From contig JABAKD010000021.1 in the NCBI GenBank assembly GCA_012845835.1, positions 4,278,706 to 4,342,705 of the forward strand: 64,000 nt of DNA, in the 5' to 3' direction. This DNA comes from Undaria pinnatifida (taxonomy: Eukaryota; Sar; Phaeophyceae; Laminariales; Alariaceae). How positions within the stretch are numbered: position 1 is the first letter of the stretch; each line of letters opens with the position of its first letter. The position numbers and the translations under genes were made by a program. This document shows positions 1 through 9,300 of this stretch, in pieces. The notes below the pieces were generated by a model. The model was given only the letters and a program-made list of their open reading frames with translations. It made no database searches and was not told where the DNA came from.

Positions 1-154
1 TGACACATGTGGAACACCGGTAGTCGCAGTACAGTTGGTATGCGGAGTAGCGTCAATTGCCTCTATAGCGCCGGTGTTCCGGCTGGAACATACCGACGTC
101 ATGGACTACAGACTAGGACCGCTGCTGCGTGCAGCTCGAACTCTGAATTCTCAC

Positions 155-294
155 GTTCTGGGAGGGGTGACATTGAGAATGCGGTTGATCCCTAGCTCTT
201 GCAGAAGTCCCCTGTTCTTTGCGTGAACTCGGCTACCAATAAACAGGTGCTGAAGGACTTGAGTTGGCCTCTTGTCGTCGCTGGAGCTGCTCAT
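155..294 (-). CDS. Dual-specificity-phosphatase-like protein, first coding exon (partial gene)
   Basis: Reading down from an ATG at 294, the exon encodes about 46 residues. It starts with a serine-rich stretch (MSSSSDDKRP). It then shows the pattern that opens the catalytic domain of dual-specificity phosphatases: HLFIGS, an alanine-containing spacer, LLQELGI, then RILNVTPP, equivalent to the family's LYLGS...A...L...GI..ILNVT. A donor GTGAGA follows (intron from 154 downward), leaving two bases in the last codon. The family dephosphorylates Tyr and Thr/Ser, usually on MAP kinases. The catalytic HCxxGxxR loop would lie beyond the left edge, so activity cannot be judged. A possible acceptor near 316-318 leaves open an upstream exon. 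The frame stays open upstream to about 345 without another ATG. Confidence 0.6.
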
Positions 295-1028
295 GATCTC
301 CCCACCCACTCTCCACGCCGTCTCTCTGCAGCTGTAAGAACGCAAAACAAACCGAGAGGCGACACAGCATCACAGCCAATGGGAACAACAAAGCATTGGG
401 AGCGCACTTGGAGCTTTTTTCCGCAGCGATAGTGCGGATTGTGAAGAAAAAACGCCGCAAAACAAAGCGGAAACCCCAGCTTGTGCTGCCAGGAAACCGC
501 ACACTTTTGGTACCGCCGACGGCGAACGAGTCCATATCAACGACATCAAGGGGTTCAGGACTATCCAGCATTGCGTCGTCGACGTCCTTGAGGAGGAAGT
601 GGTGTAAAGTGTTCACGGCGAGAGGAGAAATTCGAAAAATGCTATTTCGGCATCGGTAGCGGCGCGACAGCACAGGCTCGACGCCAGCCCACCGATCTCA
701 CCCGTTGGGTGCGAAACATCTGGTATAACAATGGATTGTGGCAGCCAGGGTAGTCGGTGGACGTCCTCCAACTCCCAATGAATGTTATGGTCACAGTAGT
801 AGCAGCTTTCAAATTTTTAGGGTTTTATATATTTTGGAAGGCTGTTTGCATTACGAAACACAAGGTTTGTAACGGTTTTGCACTCTTATTTTTCTGTGTT
901 CCCCCCGATTCCCCCCCGCAATTTTCTTTTCGACGTTAAGATTCGCCGCCTGGCATAATTCGGCGCGTGGACTGATCCAAATCTTGCATGAATAAACGGA
1001 TATCATGTGGATCATGGATCAGCGGGGA
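295..1028. other. No gene resolved
   Basis: This is upstream of the phosphatase exon. A minus-strand frame is open from about 670 to 480 and has an acidic, protein-like stretch (LKDVDDAMLDSPEPLDVV near 560-610). I see no convincing splice pair or start, so I do not call it. It could be 5' untranslated or exon sequence of the phosphatase gene. Confidence 0.25.
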
Positions 1029-1244
1029 TCATGCCGAGACGCTACGTACGAGTACGTGGAGGCTATCCACTAAGTAGCCTTTGGGGGTACAGCAGAATCT
1101 TTCGGCAATCTTCACGGTTTGCTGGAACATCTCCGTCTTCTACACCACGATTTGAATGAAGAATGACAGGAACTCCATTGCATTCTGTTCATGTTGATGG
1201 CGGACATCGTCCTCGCTCAGCAGGGGACGGCGTCGTTCGACATG
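1029..1244. pseudogene. Protein-like remnant, strand ambiguous
   Basis: Both strands look coding here and are codon-aligned to each other. Plus strand: a frame with SFGNLHGLLEHLRLLHHDLN, a TGA at 1164, then ELHCILFMLMADIVLAQQG up to a strong donor GTAAGG at 1245. A 75-bp phase-0 exon 1170-1244 with acceptor gacag is possible. Minus strand: MFQQTVKIAERFCCTPKGYL ending in TGA at 1029-1031, with an in-frame TAG at about 1140-1142 that could instead be an acceptor. I do not recognise either product. A decayed transposon reading frame is as likely as a pair of exons. Confidence 0.3.
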
Positions 1245-2285
1245 GTAAGGGCCGGAGAACCCAAATATATGAGCATGTGCATGTATATATCTACCGAAAA
1301 AGAAAAAGAGCAAATATTATCAACCGTCTAATTTGGGTGCAGTAATTTCGAGTACGTATCGTGGTGTCACATACTGCTGCTGTAGTGTCACGCAGCGTGC
1401 GTGTTGTATAACTCCGATTAGATACATACAGTATAGCAGCAAGCGTATGCTGTTGTACTACTACTCTGTACTCTTTGCCTGTGGTAGGTTTTGCCCTCTT
1501 TCCCGTGTATCTTTCAAAATCCTACCTCCTGGATCCTAGGCTTTTGCCAGGCTTCCAGGGCAATTGTACCATGAACAGTTCGTTCCTTAGAATGACCCTA
1601 TATGCCAACTAAATTAATACCAGGTATTATATAGTAGTACGACTATTACGACGACGACGTGCGTGTACCATCCCCCATCCCACCAGTTACAGCAGTGGAT
1701 ACCTCGACTTAAGAGTGCCCCGTGATAAGCCCAAACAATCTTATCTGTAGTGGGAAATATATAGCTTTTTAGTATAGGCTGGACATGTCGATTTGACCGC
1801 TTATAAGTCCCGAATATGCACTTATTATGGGCGCTCTTAGATCGGAGTATCCACTATATACCCTACAATCCAACTACTAGGTATAGCAGTGCGGCGATTA
1901 CGACGGCGATTCGCATGTACCACCCCCCATCCCCCAACAGTTACCCTGCAAGCCGACTACCAGTTATAACAGTACGACGATTACGACGACCACGTGTGCA
2001 TGTACCCTCCCCCATCTCACCAGTCCGGGCTACTTCGCGCGACGAACGCCGTGATCGTCACTTTCTTCGTCACACTGATTCCTTCTGAAGGACCCAGTTA
2101 GTTTCTTCTATACACCTATAATAACAAGAAACAAGAACAACAGTTCTGACTCGGGCTGTGGGAATTTGCAGCTTTATGTGTTGTGGTATCTCAGGCACGC
2201 CGTGCGTTTGTGCGCGTCGCACCATACTTTACATGAAAAAAAAAATAATAACGGATGGTTGGATGAAGCCAGTTTATCGGTTTAC
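1245..2285. other. No gene seen; tandem-like duplicated segments
   Basis: AT-rich sequence without open frames of coding character. Segments near 1610-1700 and 1855-2010 share motifs such as ACTACTAGGTATA and TACGACGAC..GTGTAC next to CCATCCC, indicating an old local duplication. Nothing functional is recognised. Confidence 0.4.
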
Positions 2286-2289
2286 TGTT

Positions 2290-2660
2290 ATAAGGCTTAG
2301 TTTGGGCTAGCTATTGGTTAACCTTTTGCAAGTGGTCAAACGGACTAATACCCCACTAATACCTTAACAAATGGCGTCGTCGACACACCATGGGTTTTTG
2401 GGGTCGCGGGTTCAAATTCCACCATCCACAATAATAAACTTTTTCAGATTTTCCCATGTCGAACTTGAAAAATACTCTCCCCGGTATACCCAGGAAATGA
2501 AGCCACTTGGATATATTGACACGTCCGCCCGTGTATCCGGCCGACCTGCTATCCCCCCTTTTCAGGGGGGAAGAGTGTTATCGGGCTTAGTTTGGGTAAA
2601 CTATTGGTTAACCTTTTGCAAGTTGTCAACCGGATTAAAACCCCACTAATTCCTTAACAT
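2290..2660 (+). repeat. SINE-like repeat pair with pol III box motifs
   Basis: Two direct copies (about 2290-2372 and 2583-2660) share the core TTGGTTAACCTTTTGCAAG followed by GTCAAACGGACTAAT and CCCCACTAATACCTTAAC. The first copy has an A-box-like TGGTCAAACGG near 2334 and a B-box-like GGTTCAAATTCC near 2408, spaced as in tRNA genes. A third, diverged copy lies at about 33955-34075. I cannot fold a complete cloverleaf, so a tRNA-derived SINE head is more likely than a functional tRNA. Confidence 0.35.
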
Positions 2661-2880
2661 TACGACGCAGTTGTCCGACAAAACAGTTATTAACATTAAT
2701 AGCCATCAACTCCATGAAACTTGCAACCCTCGCTAACATGCCTGGACGATCATCGTCTGTCGCACAAGAACGAAGCAAGTGCTTGCGTACGGCAAAAGGA
2801 GTACACCCTGCTTCCATTGTACCCATTATATCTCGCGTGAAAAAGTCCATGTGAGCACCTTTAGTGCATACCAGAGGCTA
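2640..2880 (-). CDS. Unrecognised ORF fragment next to a repeat
   Basis: A minus-strand frame of about 78 residues has ordinary globular composition (for example FAVRKHLLRSCATDDDRPGM and ASFMELMAINVNNCFVGQL). A stop bounds it upstream, and downstream it runs into the SINE-like repeat. No ATG-anchored complete gene, splice site or known domain is apparent. It could be an exon of a lost gene or a piece of a transposon protein. Confidence 0.25.
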
Positions 2881-3144
2881 ATTCACACGAGTACGTACGA
2901 GGTCGATGAGTGGTTGGATGAATCGCATGGTGTATCCATCGTACAGAGGCCGCATTAGCATGTATTCGACAGCAGCACGGCTGAGGGTAGCAGTGTGCGA
3001 TACAACTGTTAGCATGCTTGCGATTTACAACCTCCGTTGGGCTGGGAAAAAACGGAAAATAACTGCTAAAAAAACCGACAAATGCCATAGTCTAAGGCCA
3101 ACCAACCCGCGAAGAAATTATGCTAGGAAATACAAAAAAACGGT

Positions 3145-3560
3145 AGGAACGATCGTGGCTACGGTAAGGGGGGTGGGTCCCCCTTTAGGGGCCTTTAGTT
3201 GCAGCGGCCCGGGATCACTCGCGCGAGTGACCCCCCTATTCCTTAGCTAGGAAGCACTTCCTGGTGGGATCGAGGTACGGGTGTAGACCCAACCCAACCC
3301 CTAACCCTAACCGTAATCCTAACCTTAACCTTGACCCCAACCCGGACCGAAAACGGACCGAAAACGGACCGAAAACGGACCGAAAACGAGCCAGAAACGC
3401 GGCTGCGCCGCTTTTTGAAGTTTCTTTGTTATTCCGATCTGCGGACCACCGCACGACCGTCGACCAATGAGAAAGCGCAAAAACTACCCCCCAAGATCCG
3501 CGCGGCCAGAAAGCGCCCAAAAGGGAACCTCCTACGGTAGCTTTGATCGAGTGACTCATG
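3145..3560. mobile_element. Inverted-repeat element, GCTACGGTA family (copy with telomere-like core)
   Basis: The left end has GATCGTGGCTACGGTAAGGG and the right end is the reverse complement of GATCAAAGCTACCGTAGGAG, so the element is bounded by imperfect terminal inverted repeats. The body contains the family's palindrome ACTCGCGCGAGT near 3218. The core carries CCCTAACCCTAACC-like repeats (3295-3345) and four tandem copies of an 11-mer GGACCGAAAAC (3342-3390). There is no transposase, so it would be non-autonomous. Confidence 0.5.
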
Positions 3561-4195
3561 CTACGGTACTTGTGCATCTTTTTTTTTCTGAGGCTTGTAG
3601 ACACGCCTAAGCTAGGCAAGGTCTATTGACCAGAAAGTGTCCCCCCCTGGCCTGAGGAGGGCTGGTCGGCACCATTCAGGTGCTAGGAAAAGGAGAGAGA
3701 AGTTGTTGTATTAGCTCCGAACACAAGAAAACAACCGATGTTAACTTCATCCCCGAATCCCCATATCAGAATCCTGAAGAGGATAAGTAGAAAACCCTAC
3801 TACAGTTGTCTTCAGATCTAAGAAACGTTCACACCTCGTATCAGATCCTCAGCAGTCAATCACCACCAAGAAGATCAACTGTGGTGTCTTACCACCAACA
3901 CTACACACTCTCTGGTGCACCCCGATGGACAATCCCAAGAATGCGAAAAAAAGAATGAAATTCCGACGATTTTGGGTGAAGGGGAGCACTGTAACTCAAA
4001 AAACGTTTTAGCCAAAAAGCGCCACCTTATTCGTAGCACGACGTGTTTCGAGTGTACGTGTAACATTTACGAAAGAAATGCATCGAATATCAAAGACTGG
4101 CGATCTCATTGTAAATATTGCGTTTTGCTTTATACGGAGTATGTTTTTTTCTATTGAATGCATCGAGCAGTACTATTCAATGGCGGGACTCGTCG
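3561..4195. other. Repeat-derived sequence, no gene
   Basis: About 3915-4035 is a truncated, reverse-oriented copy of the GCTACGATAGAGGT inverted-repeat family, ending in a degraded CCTTATTCGTAGCACG. The sequence from 3640 to 3910 resembles an untranslated or LTR-like leader but has no partner copy in the window. Confidence 0.35.
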
Positions 4196-4219
4196 TCAAG
4201 ATTCGTCATCCTTGGAAAG

Positions 4220-4313
4220 TGGCGTCGTCGGGGTGCCTCCGCCGATCTTACGAAGGATTGGCACCTTTACCGCCGCTGAAGTGGAGCGAATTCTAGCAGA
4301 GCGGGATAAAGAG
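4220..4313 (+). CDS. Short coding exon, possibly an upstream exon of the giant gene
   Basis: The frame reads VPPPILRRIGTFTAAEVERI and continues LAERDKE to a donor GTGGGT. The charged helical composition matches the coiled-coil exons further right. A weak acceptor (TTGGAAAG) would give phase 2 at the start, and the end is phase 0. Two decayed copies of the segment lie just downstream (5290-5405 and 5775-5880), as for other exons of the locus. Its phase-0 end does not fit the exon at 6224 (phase-1 start), so a missing exon or a different gene is required. Confidence 0.4.
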
Positions 4314-4734
4314 GTGGGTGGAGTGGTGGAGGGGAGGGTTTCAACACAGTACCGAGGCGTGTATTTTGCTATTGGATGTTCAAGAAGGGTCAACTTGAGA
4401 GGGCCCTGGGGATGGGAGAGGGAGCGGACGTGTGCTAAGATAATAAAAGTAGCACCATTTTGGCTATTTTTTTTCGTTTCTGAAATGACGTGATTTCTTA
4501 CTGTAGCCCAAAGCCATTGGAATGTTTGTTTCCTGTTTTTTTTTCAACCATTGGAACGTTTCGTTTACCCAGGCCACCGGTCGCACTTTCAGTTTTTGCA
4601 GACGCGTGCAGCGATAGAGGTGCACCACTGCTATTTTTTTCCTGGAAGTCCCCTCACTTACGGAGCTTAATACCGCCCCCCCGAAACTTGATTTTCATTT
4701 CTGAAGTAAAATAAAACTGCTCTAGACCGGATGA

Positions 4735-4895
4735 AACATACCCATTGGCCTAGCTAGGTGCACAACGAGAACCATGGAGAAACAAAACAACACAAACCAC
4801 TTTTTTTCAGACGATTTTGGGTTAAGGAGCCCGGACAGTCAGAAACCATTTCAGACGAAAACTGCTACCTCTATTGTAGCACGGGTCCTGAGAAA
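4735..4895 (-). mobile_element. Truncated GCTACGATAGAGGT-family element
   Basis: Reverse-oriented copy. TTGGGTTAAGGAGCCCGGAC near 4818 and the terminal CTACCTCTATTGTAGCACGG near 4866-4885 match the family's right part and terminal inverted repeat. The other end is missing. A stub of the 82-bp TTAA-type element (TTACTTGGAATCAGTATAGG) follows to about 4935. Confidence 0.45.
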
Positions 4896-4959
4896 AATTA
4901 CTTGGAATCAGTATAGGGGAAGGATTTGGGGCTCTCAAGGGACGAAGAGGGGAGTGGGC

Positions 4960-5232
4960 AAGGGGGGGGGGGGGAGAGTACTCAGTTTGTGCACGGCCGT
5001 AGTCGTATGGCCATAAACCCTCGCATCCCTACTATGCCGGGACGGAACACGTCGGGTAATCACCAACCAGACAGCGGACATTGCTTGCACCAAGCACGAA
5101 GCGCCGTGAGGTGTCCGGCGAGTCGTACGAAGGGTGAACTGCATCCTTCCAAATACCGCTCGTAAGACGGACTCCGGCACCTTGTGCCTACTTTTCTTGC
5201 TTATGGATGGCAGCGCCAATGAGTTACTTTGT
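4960..5232 (-). repeat. Dispersed repeat with G/C-run end (family with GCATGGCCGTAGTC)
   Basis: Copy of a family also seen near 5425-5560, 7440-7655, 17745-18260, 57720-57915 and 62372-62940. Shared blocks include GCATGGCCGTAGTCGTATG, CCCTCGCATCCCTACTATGC and GACATTGCTTGCACCAAGCG. Nearly every copy begins, in plus-strand terms, with a run of G; on the minus strand this is a C-run 3' tail like that of the LINE at 63 kb. All copies face the same way. Likely retroposed; the coding capacity is unclear. Confidence 0.5.
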
Positions 5233-5289
5233 TTTCTGGTGTGGCCACTCCAGACGAGGTGGAGGGGGGGCGGGAAAGAGGGGAAGGAG

Positions 5290-5405
5290 GGGGGAAGTTG
5301 GAATCGTCGTCGGAACCCCCTCCCCGCCGGTCTTGTGAGGGTCCGGCACCATCACCTCCGCCGAGGTGGAGCAAGTTCCTTCTAGCCGTGCGGGATGAAG
5401 AGGTT
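5290..5405 (+). pseudogene. Decayed copy of exon 4220-4313 (ghost 1)
   Basis: The block GCCGAGGTGGAGCAAGTTCC and the flanking GTGCGGGATGAAGAG align with the exon's GCTGAAGTGGAGCGAATTC...GCGGGATAAAGAG. The upstream CGTCGTCGGAACCCCCTCC also matches. Indels break the frame. Confidence 0.5.
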
Positions 5406-5774
5406 GGTGGGAAGGACCCAGGGTTACTGGGGGGGGGGGAAGAGCACTGATTATTTCGTGCATGGCCGTAGCCTGTAGGACCATGGACCCTCGCATCCCT
5501 GCAATATGCCCGGACGGCGCACGTCGGTTTTTCACCGACAACCAGGCATTTTCTGGCGTGACGTTAGGGCGGGGGAGTACGTTAAATTTCTGAGAAATGG
5601 GCTAACCCAAGAGCATCGTCACCATCAGGGTCACCACCGTCGGGGGGGGAGTTGGCGCTGAGTTCTTAACGGGGGGGGGGGGGGCAAGAGGGGGGGGGGG
5701 GGGGGGGGGGGCGGAGGATGAGGAGGGGGCGGAGGACGAGGGGGGGATGGAGAGGGAAGATGGGGGGGAGGGGG

Positions 5775-5880
5775 TGGGCGTCGTCGGGACGTCGGGACAC
5801 CCCCGCTATTCTTTACCACGGACTGGTTTTTTCACCGCCGCTGAGATTGAGAAATTCTCGCCACACGGGACAAACTATAT
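5775..5880 (+). pseudogene. Decayed copy of exon 4220-4313 (ghost 2)
   Basis: CGTCGTCGGGAC, then CACCGCCGCTGAGATTGAG and CGCCACACGGGACAA, align to the same exon. More diverged than the copy at 5290. It lies next to G-rich low-complexity sequence (5640-5780). Confidence 0.45.
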
Positions 5881-6039
5881 TGGGGAAGGGGGGAGTTGAT
5901 AACCGTAAATAAGGCGAGCGACGTTTCCCCCCCTTCGCCTGATCGACAGCTCCAATTGGCATTAAAAATCCGTACTATCTTGTTGCTGAGGCTCCTCCCC
6001 CTTTAAGGAGGTATACAACGATTTTGTTTTTCAAGTTCT

Positions 6040-6130
6040 GACGGTTTCGGGTTAAGGGAGCCCCCCCGTCATCCAGAAAAAGTTGTTTTTCAGCCGGAAA
6101 GAATGTGCCGCCTCTACCGCACCGCGTGTC
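6040..6130 (-). mobile_element. Fragment of GCTACGATAGAGGT-family element
   Basis: GACGGTTTCGGGTTAAGGGAGC and GCCGCCTCTACCGCACCGCG correspond to the reverse-oriented right half of the family. Truncated at one end. Confidence 0.35.
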
Positions 6131-6223
6131 TATAGCAAGTAAGCGAAAAATCTTGTTCTTATGTACAAGAACAGTTTCTGCGTTGTTCCCTCTCTTCCTT
6201 GCCTGATCGACAGCTCCTAGCAG

Positions 6224-6343
6224 TCAAACGAAGGTTCCACCGCGCCTCGAAGAGGAACGAAGTTTTGGATGCGACGGTTTCAACGCTCGAGGGGGAGGTC
6301 TCGAAGCTAAGGGCCGCCGCTGAGAAAAAAACAGCTGAAATCG
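6224..6343 (+). CDS. Giant gene exon 1 (first one visible)
   Basis: Acceptor CTCCTAGCAG and donor GTGAGT are both good. The 120-bp exon is phase 1 at both ends and contains STLEGEVSKLRAAAEKKTAE, a clear coiled-coil heptad pattern. An earlier exon with the start codon must exist, either left of this or among the repeats. Related decayed segments at about 6832-6905 and 7780-7865 suggest the exon was once part of a tandem duplication. Confidence 0.55.
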
Positions 6344-9300
6344 GTGAGTGAGAAGGGTCACACCACCCCGTTTTCGATGGGTTTTCATTTTCGTTTTAGG
6401 GATTTTCGACTAGGAATAGAGGATACGACGGGGACCTTTTGGCTGCCATAACTTCTTTTTCGTGCGTTTTCGATGGGTTTCCACGTTGCGTAGAGGGCCT
6501 ATTCGACCAGGTATAGGGGATAAAACTCAAAGCCCTGCCGCGGTGGAGGGGGGGGGGGGGCGTACACATTTTTGCCCGCCTTAGTCATTTGACCGCTGGC
6601 CATGCATCCCTTTCGAGACGGAGCACCGTCCCTACACCTGAGGGAGAGACCTCCAACATTTGGGCGCTCAACGCGTTGCTTCTGTATACTTGATAAATAT
6701 ATTTTTGCTTATCTTATCTTCTTTCTCTTTAGATGGTGAATTTTTACGCGTGTTTCCTATGGAACTCCGCGGTATGTATGTTCTTTTTTCCTATGGGGGA
6801 TAGGGGAAATAACTCCAATCTTTTGATAGGACGGCTTCGACGCTGGAGAGGGAGGCCTCAAAGCTACAGGCAACCGCTGAGCAAGACACAACCGAGGGGG
6901 GTGGCCAGGGCCAAGCGTTGTGTTTTCGACGGGTTTGCACTTTTTACACAGGCTTTTTCCTATCGGAGACCGGAGATACGATTCAAAGCCACGCCAAGCG
7001 GTAGAGGAGGTACTTTTTTACTACCAGTAGTATTTTTACTTGGGTTTCGATGGGTTTCTACTTTGTGTAGAGGATATTTTCGACCAGGAATAGGGGACAC
7101 AAGCATAGCCTTGCCACGGTGGGGGAGTACTTTGGACCTGTGTTTTCCGTGGGTTTCCGCTTTGTGTGGAGGGTTTTTCTGGCGAAGATAGCAGGCACAA
7201 GTCACAACAACGCCACGGTAGGAGGGAAATTTGAACTGTGTCTTCGATGGGTTTCCCCTTTGTGTAGGTGTTTTTTCCCTACCGCGGATGGGTGACCGCC
7301 GAGCAAGAAGCAGCCGAGAGAATTGAAGTGAGCCATGCCACTGTTTATACTTGTGTTCTTGACGGGTTTCCGCTTCACACGGAGGTTTTCAAGCCAGGGA
7401 TAAGGCACCCAACTCAAAGTCATGCCACGGGAAGGACTGCGTGTGTGTGCTCATTTCAATTACAGCGGCCATAAACCTTAGCAATCCTACAATGACGGGA
7501 AAGAGTACGTCGGATGTTCCCCGACCAGGCAGATATCGCGTGCACCAAGCGCGAGAGCACCGTGAGGTGTTCGGCGAGTCGCATGAACGGCGAGCCGTGT
7601 CCCACTAAGAATCACTCATGAGGCGGACTTCGATGACATCCTTGTGCGTACTGTCTTCCATGTGGGCGATAGCTTCGAAGGGTATTCGATCAGGGCTTAC
7701 ACTGTATCTATGAAGTACCGGTGTTTACGCTGGCAAATATTTGACAGAATTGGGCTGTACTTTTTTCTTGTTGGTTATTGGACGGTTTCAAACGCTTAAG
7801 GGGAGAGGGAGGTTCTCGAAACTGCGGGCGACTGCCGAGCAAGAAACAGCCGACAAAGGCAATTGAGGAGACGCGTGCAACACAACAGCGCGAGTACTTT
7901 TTTGTCAGGGCTCTGTCATGGACCGGAGTTAGGGGGACCCGACCCGATCCGACCCGTGAGATTTCGAGTACCTCCTGACCGGATCCGATCCGCCCCGTGA
8001 GAAATCAGTCGAACATCTCGTGACCAGACCCGGCTCGACCCGCGTGGTTTCGAAAAGCTCCCGGCCCGACCCTCGGGTCGGGTCTTGACCTCGGGTGGGG
8101 TCTTGACCCGTAAAAAGCCCCGTGTGATTTTAAGCTCCGACGCCCGCCGGCTACGACAGCGGTATCGTACGAGTAGCGCTTTTCGTTTGGCGAGATTGTT
8201 TCTGGGTGCATTGGCAGAGGAGCGATGTCGTCGTTTGTCATCGTGTCGTTGCTTGTTTTTGCTTTAAAATGTATATAGGTGATTTTGTTTTTCGAATGAA
8301 TGACAGATGGCAATGTCGTCGTCGTCGTGTCATTGTTTTTTGTGTTTGCAAATTAATGTTGGCGAAAAACTGTTTTTGAATGCATGACAGATAGCAATGT
8401 CGTCGTCGTCGTGTCGTTGTTTTTTTGTTTGCAGTAATGTTTTGTTTTAATACCCAGGCCCCATGGGATTAGTTCGTCGGGCTGGTTGAACTTTCATGTG
8501 TTCCAAAAGAAAAAAAAGAGCTCCTCAAGCGAAAATCCTCATAAAAACAGCTTACCCATCGTATGAAAAAGAAAAAAACCTGGACCTATCCCAGGGCTTG
8601 TCGAAAATTGGTACCTGGTAATATTTACCCTTTAGAGCCCCGAAACCCCCCATACTAATTTCAACTATTTTTCCCCTCTAAACGGGGTTCCAGTTGTAAA
8701 GGCGTTACGCTTGCCGGGCCTATCGTATAAGAAAGGCAGAGCCTGGCCAGTTCTGCGCACCCATCCACAGTGGTGGCATATAATCGGTGACATTTACAAC
8801 TCCACGCAACACGACCCCCTCTCCACCCTCCTAGGTACCTTGAAGACGCGCGTGACGGAGGTCGAGCTTTCGGCCAATCGCAAGGCTAGCAGCTTGAGGT
8901 CGGCCAATGAGCGATCGAGAAAGGCTGCTGAGGAGGCCAAGGCGGACGCGGAGAAAACTCGGAGAAGGCTGCGTCAGGTGGAGGAGGCGCTTTGCAATAA
9001 AGCTGCGGGTAGCGCCAGCTTTGCTCGAAGGGCGGTCGACGCAGAGGCGCAGGTGACTACTATGGTCACATTGGATCATTTCACTTGTGCGCTTCTTCGT
9101 ATCGTGCGTTTTTAGGCGGGAAAGCGTAGTATTTCCCGGATGAATTTTGCTTTCGTTTGGTTTTTCGGATCTTCCTAAGGCTCCAGCACCATTGTGTGAC
9201 CACGGAGTCTATATGTTTGACAAGAGTTAATGTGAGTCTACAACAACAGGCCTTGGCATGCAAAAACAAATGTTATTTCCCAACAAAAAATGACGTTCCG

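Larger units (their letters stand above)
6365..7440 (+). repeat. Degenerate ~95-bp tandem repeat
   Basis: About eight diverged units, each starting near GTTTTCGATGGGTTTCCACT and continuing with GACCAGGAATAGGGGA and CAAAGCC(A)CGCCACGGT. Unit starts are near 6368, 6470, 6745, 6915, 7042, 7138, 7227 and 7352. The array occupies intron 1 of the giant gene and is interleaved with decayed exon-1 copies. Confidence 0.5.
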
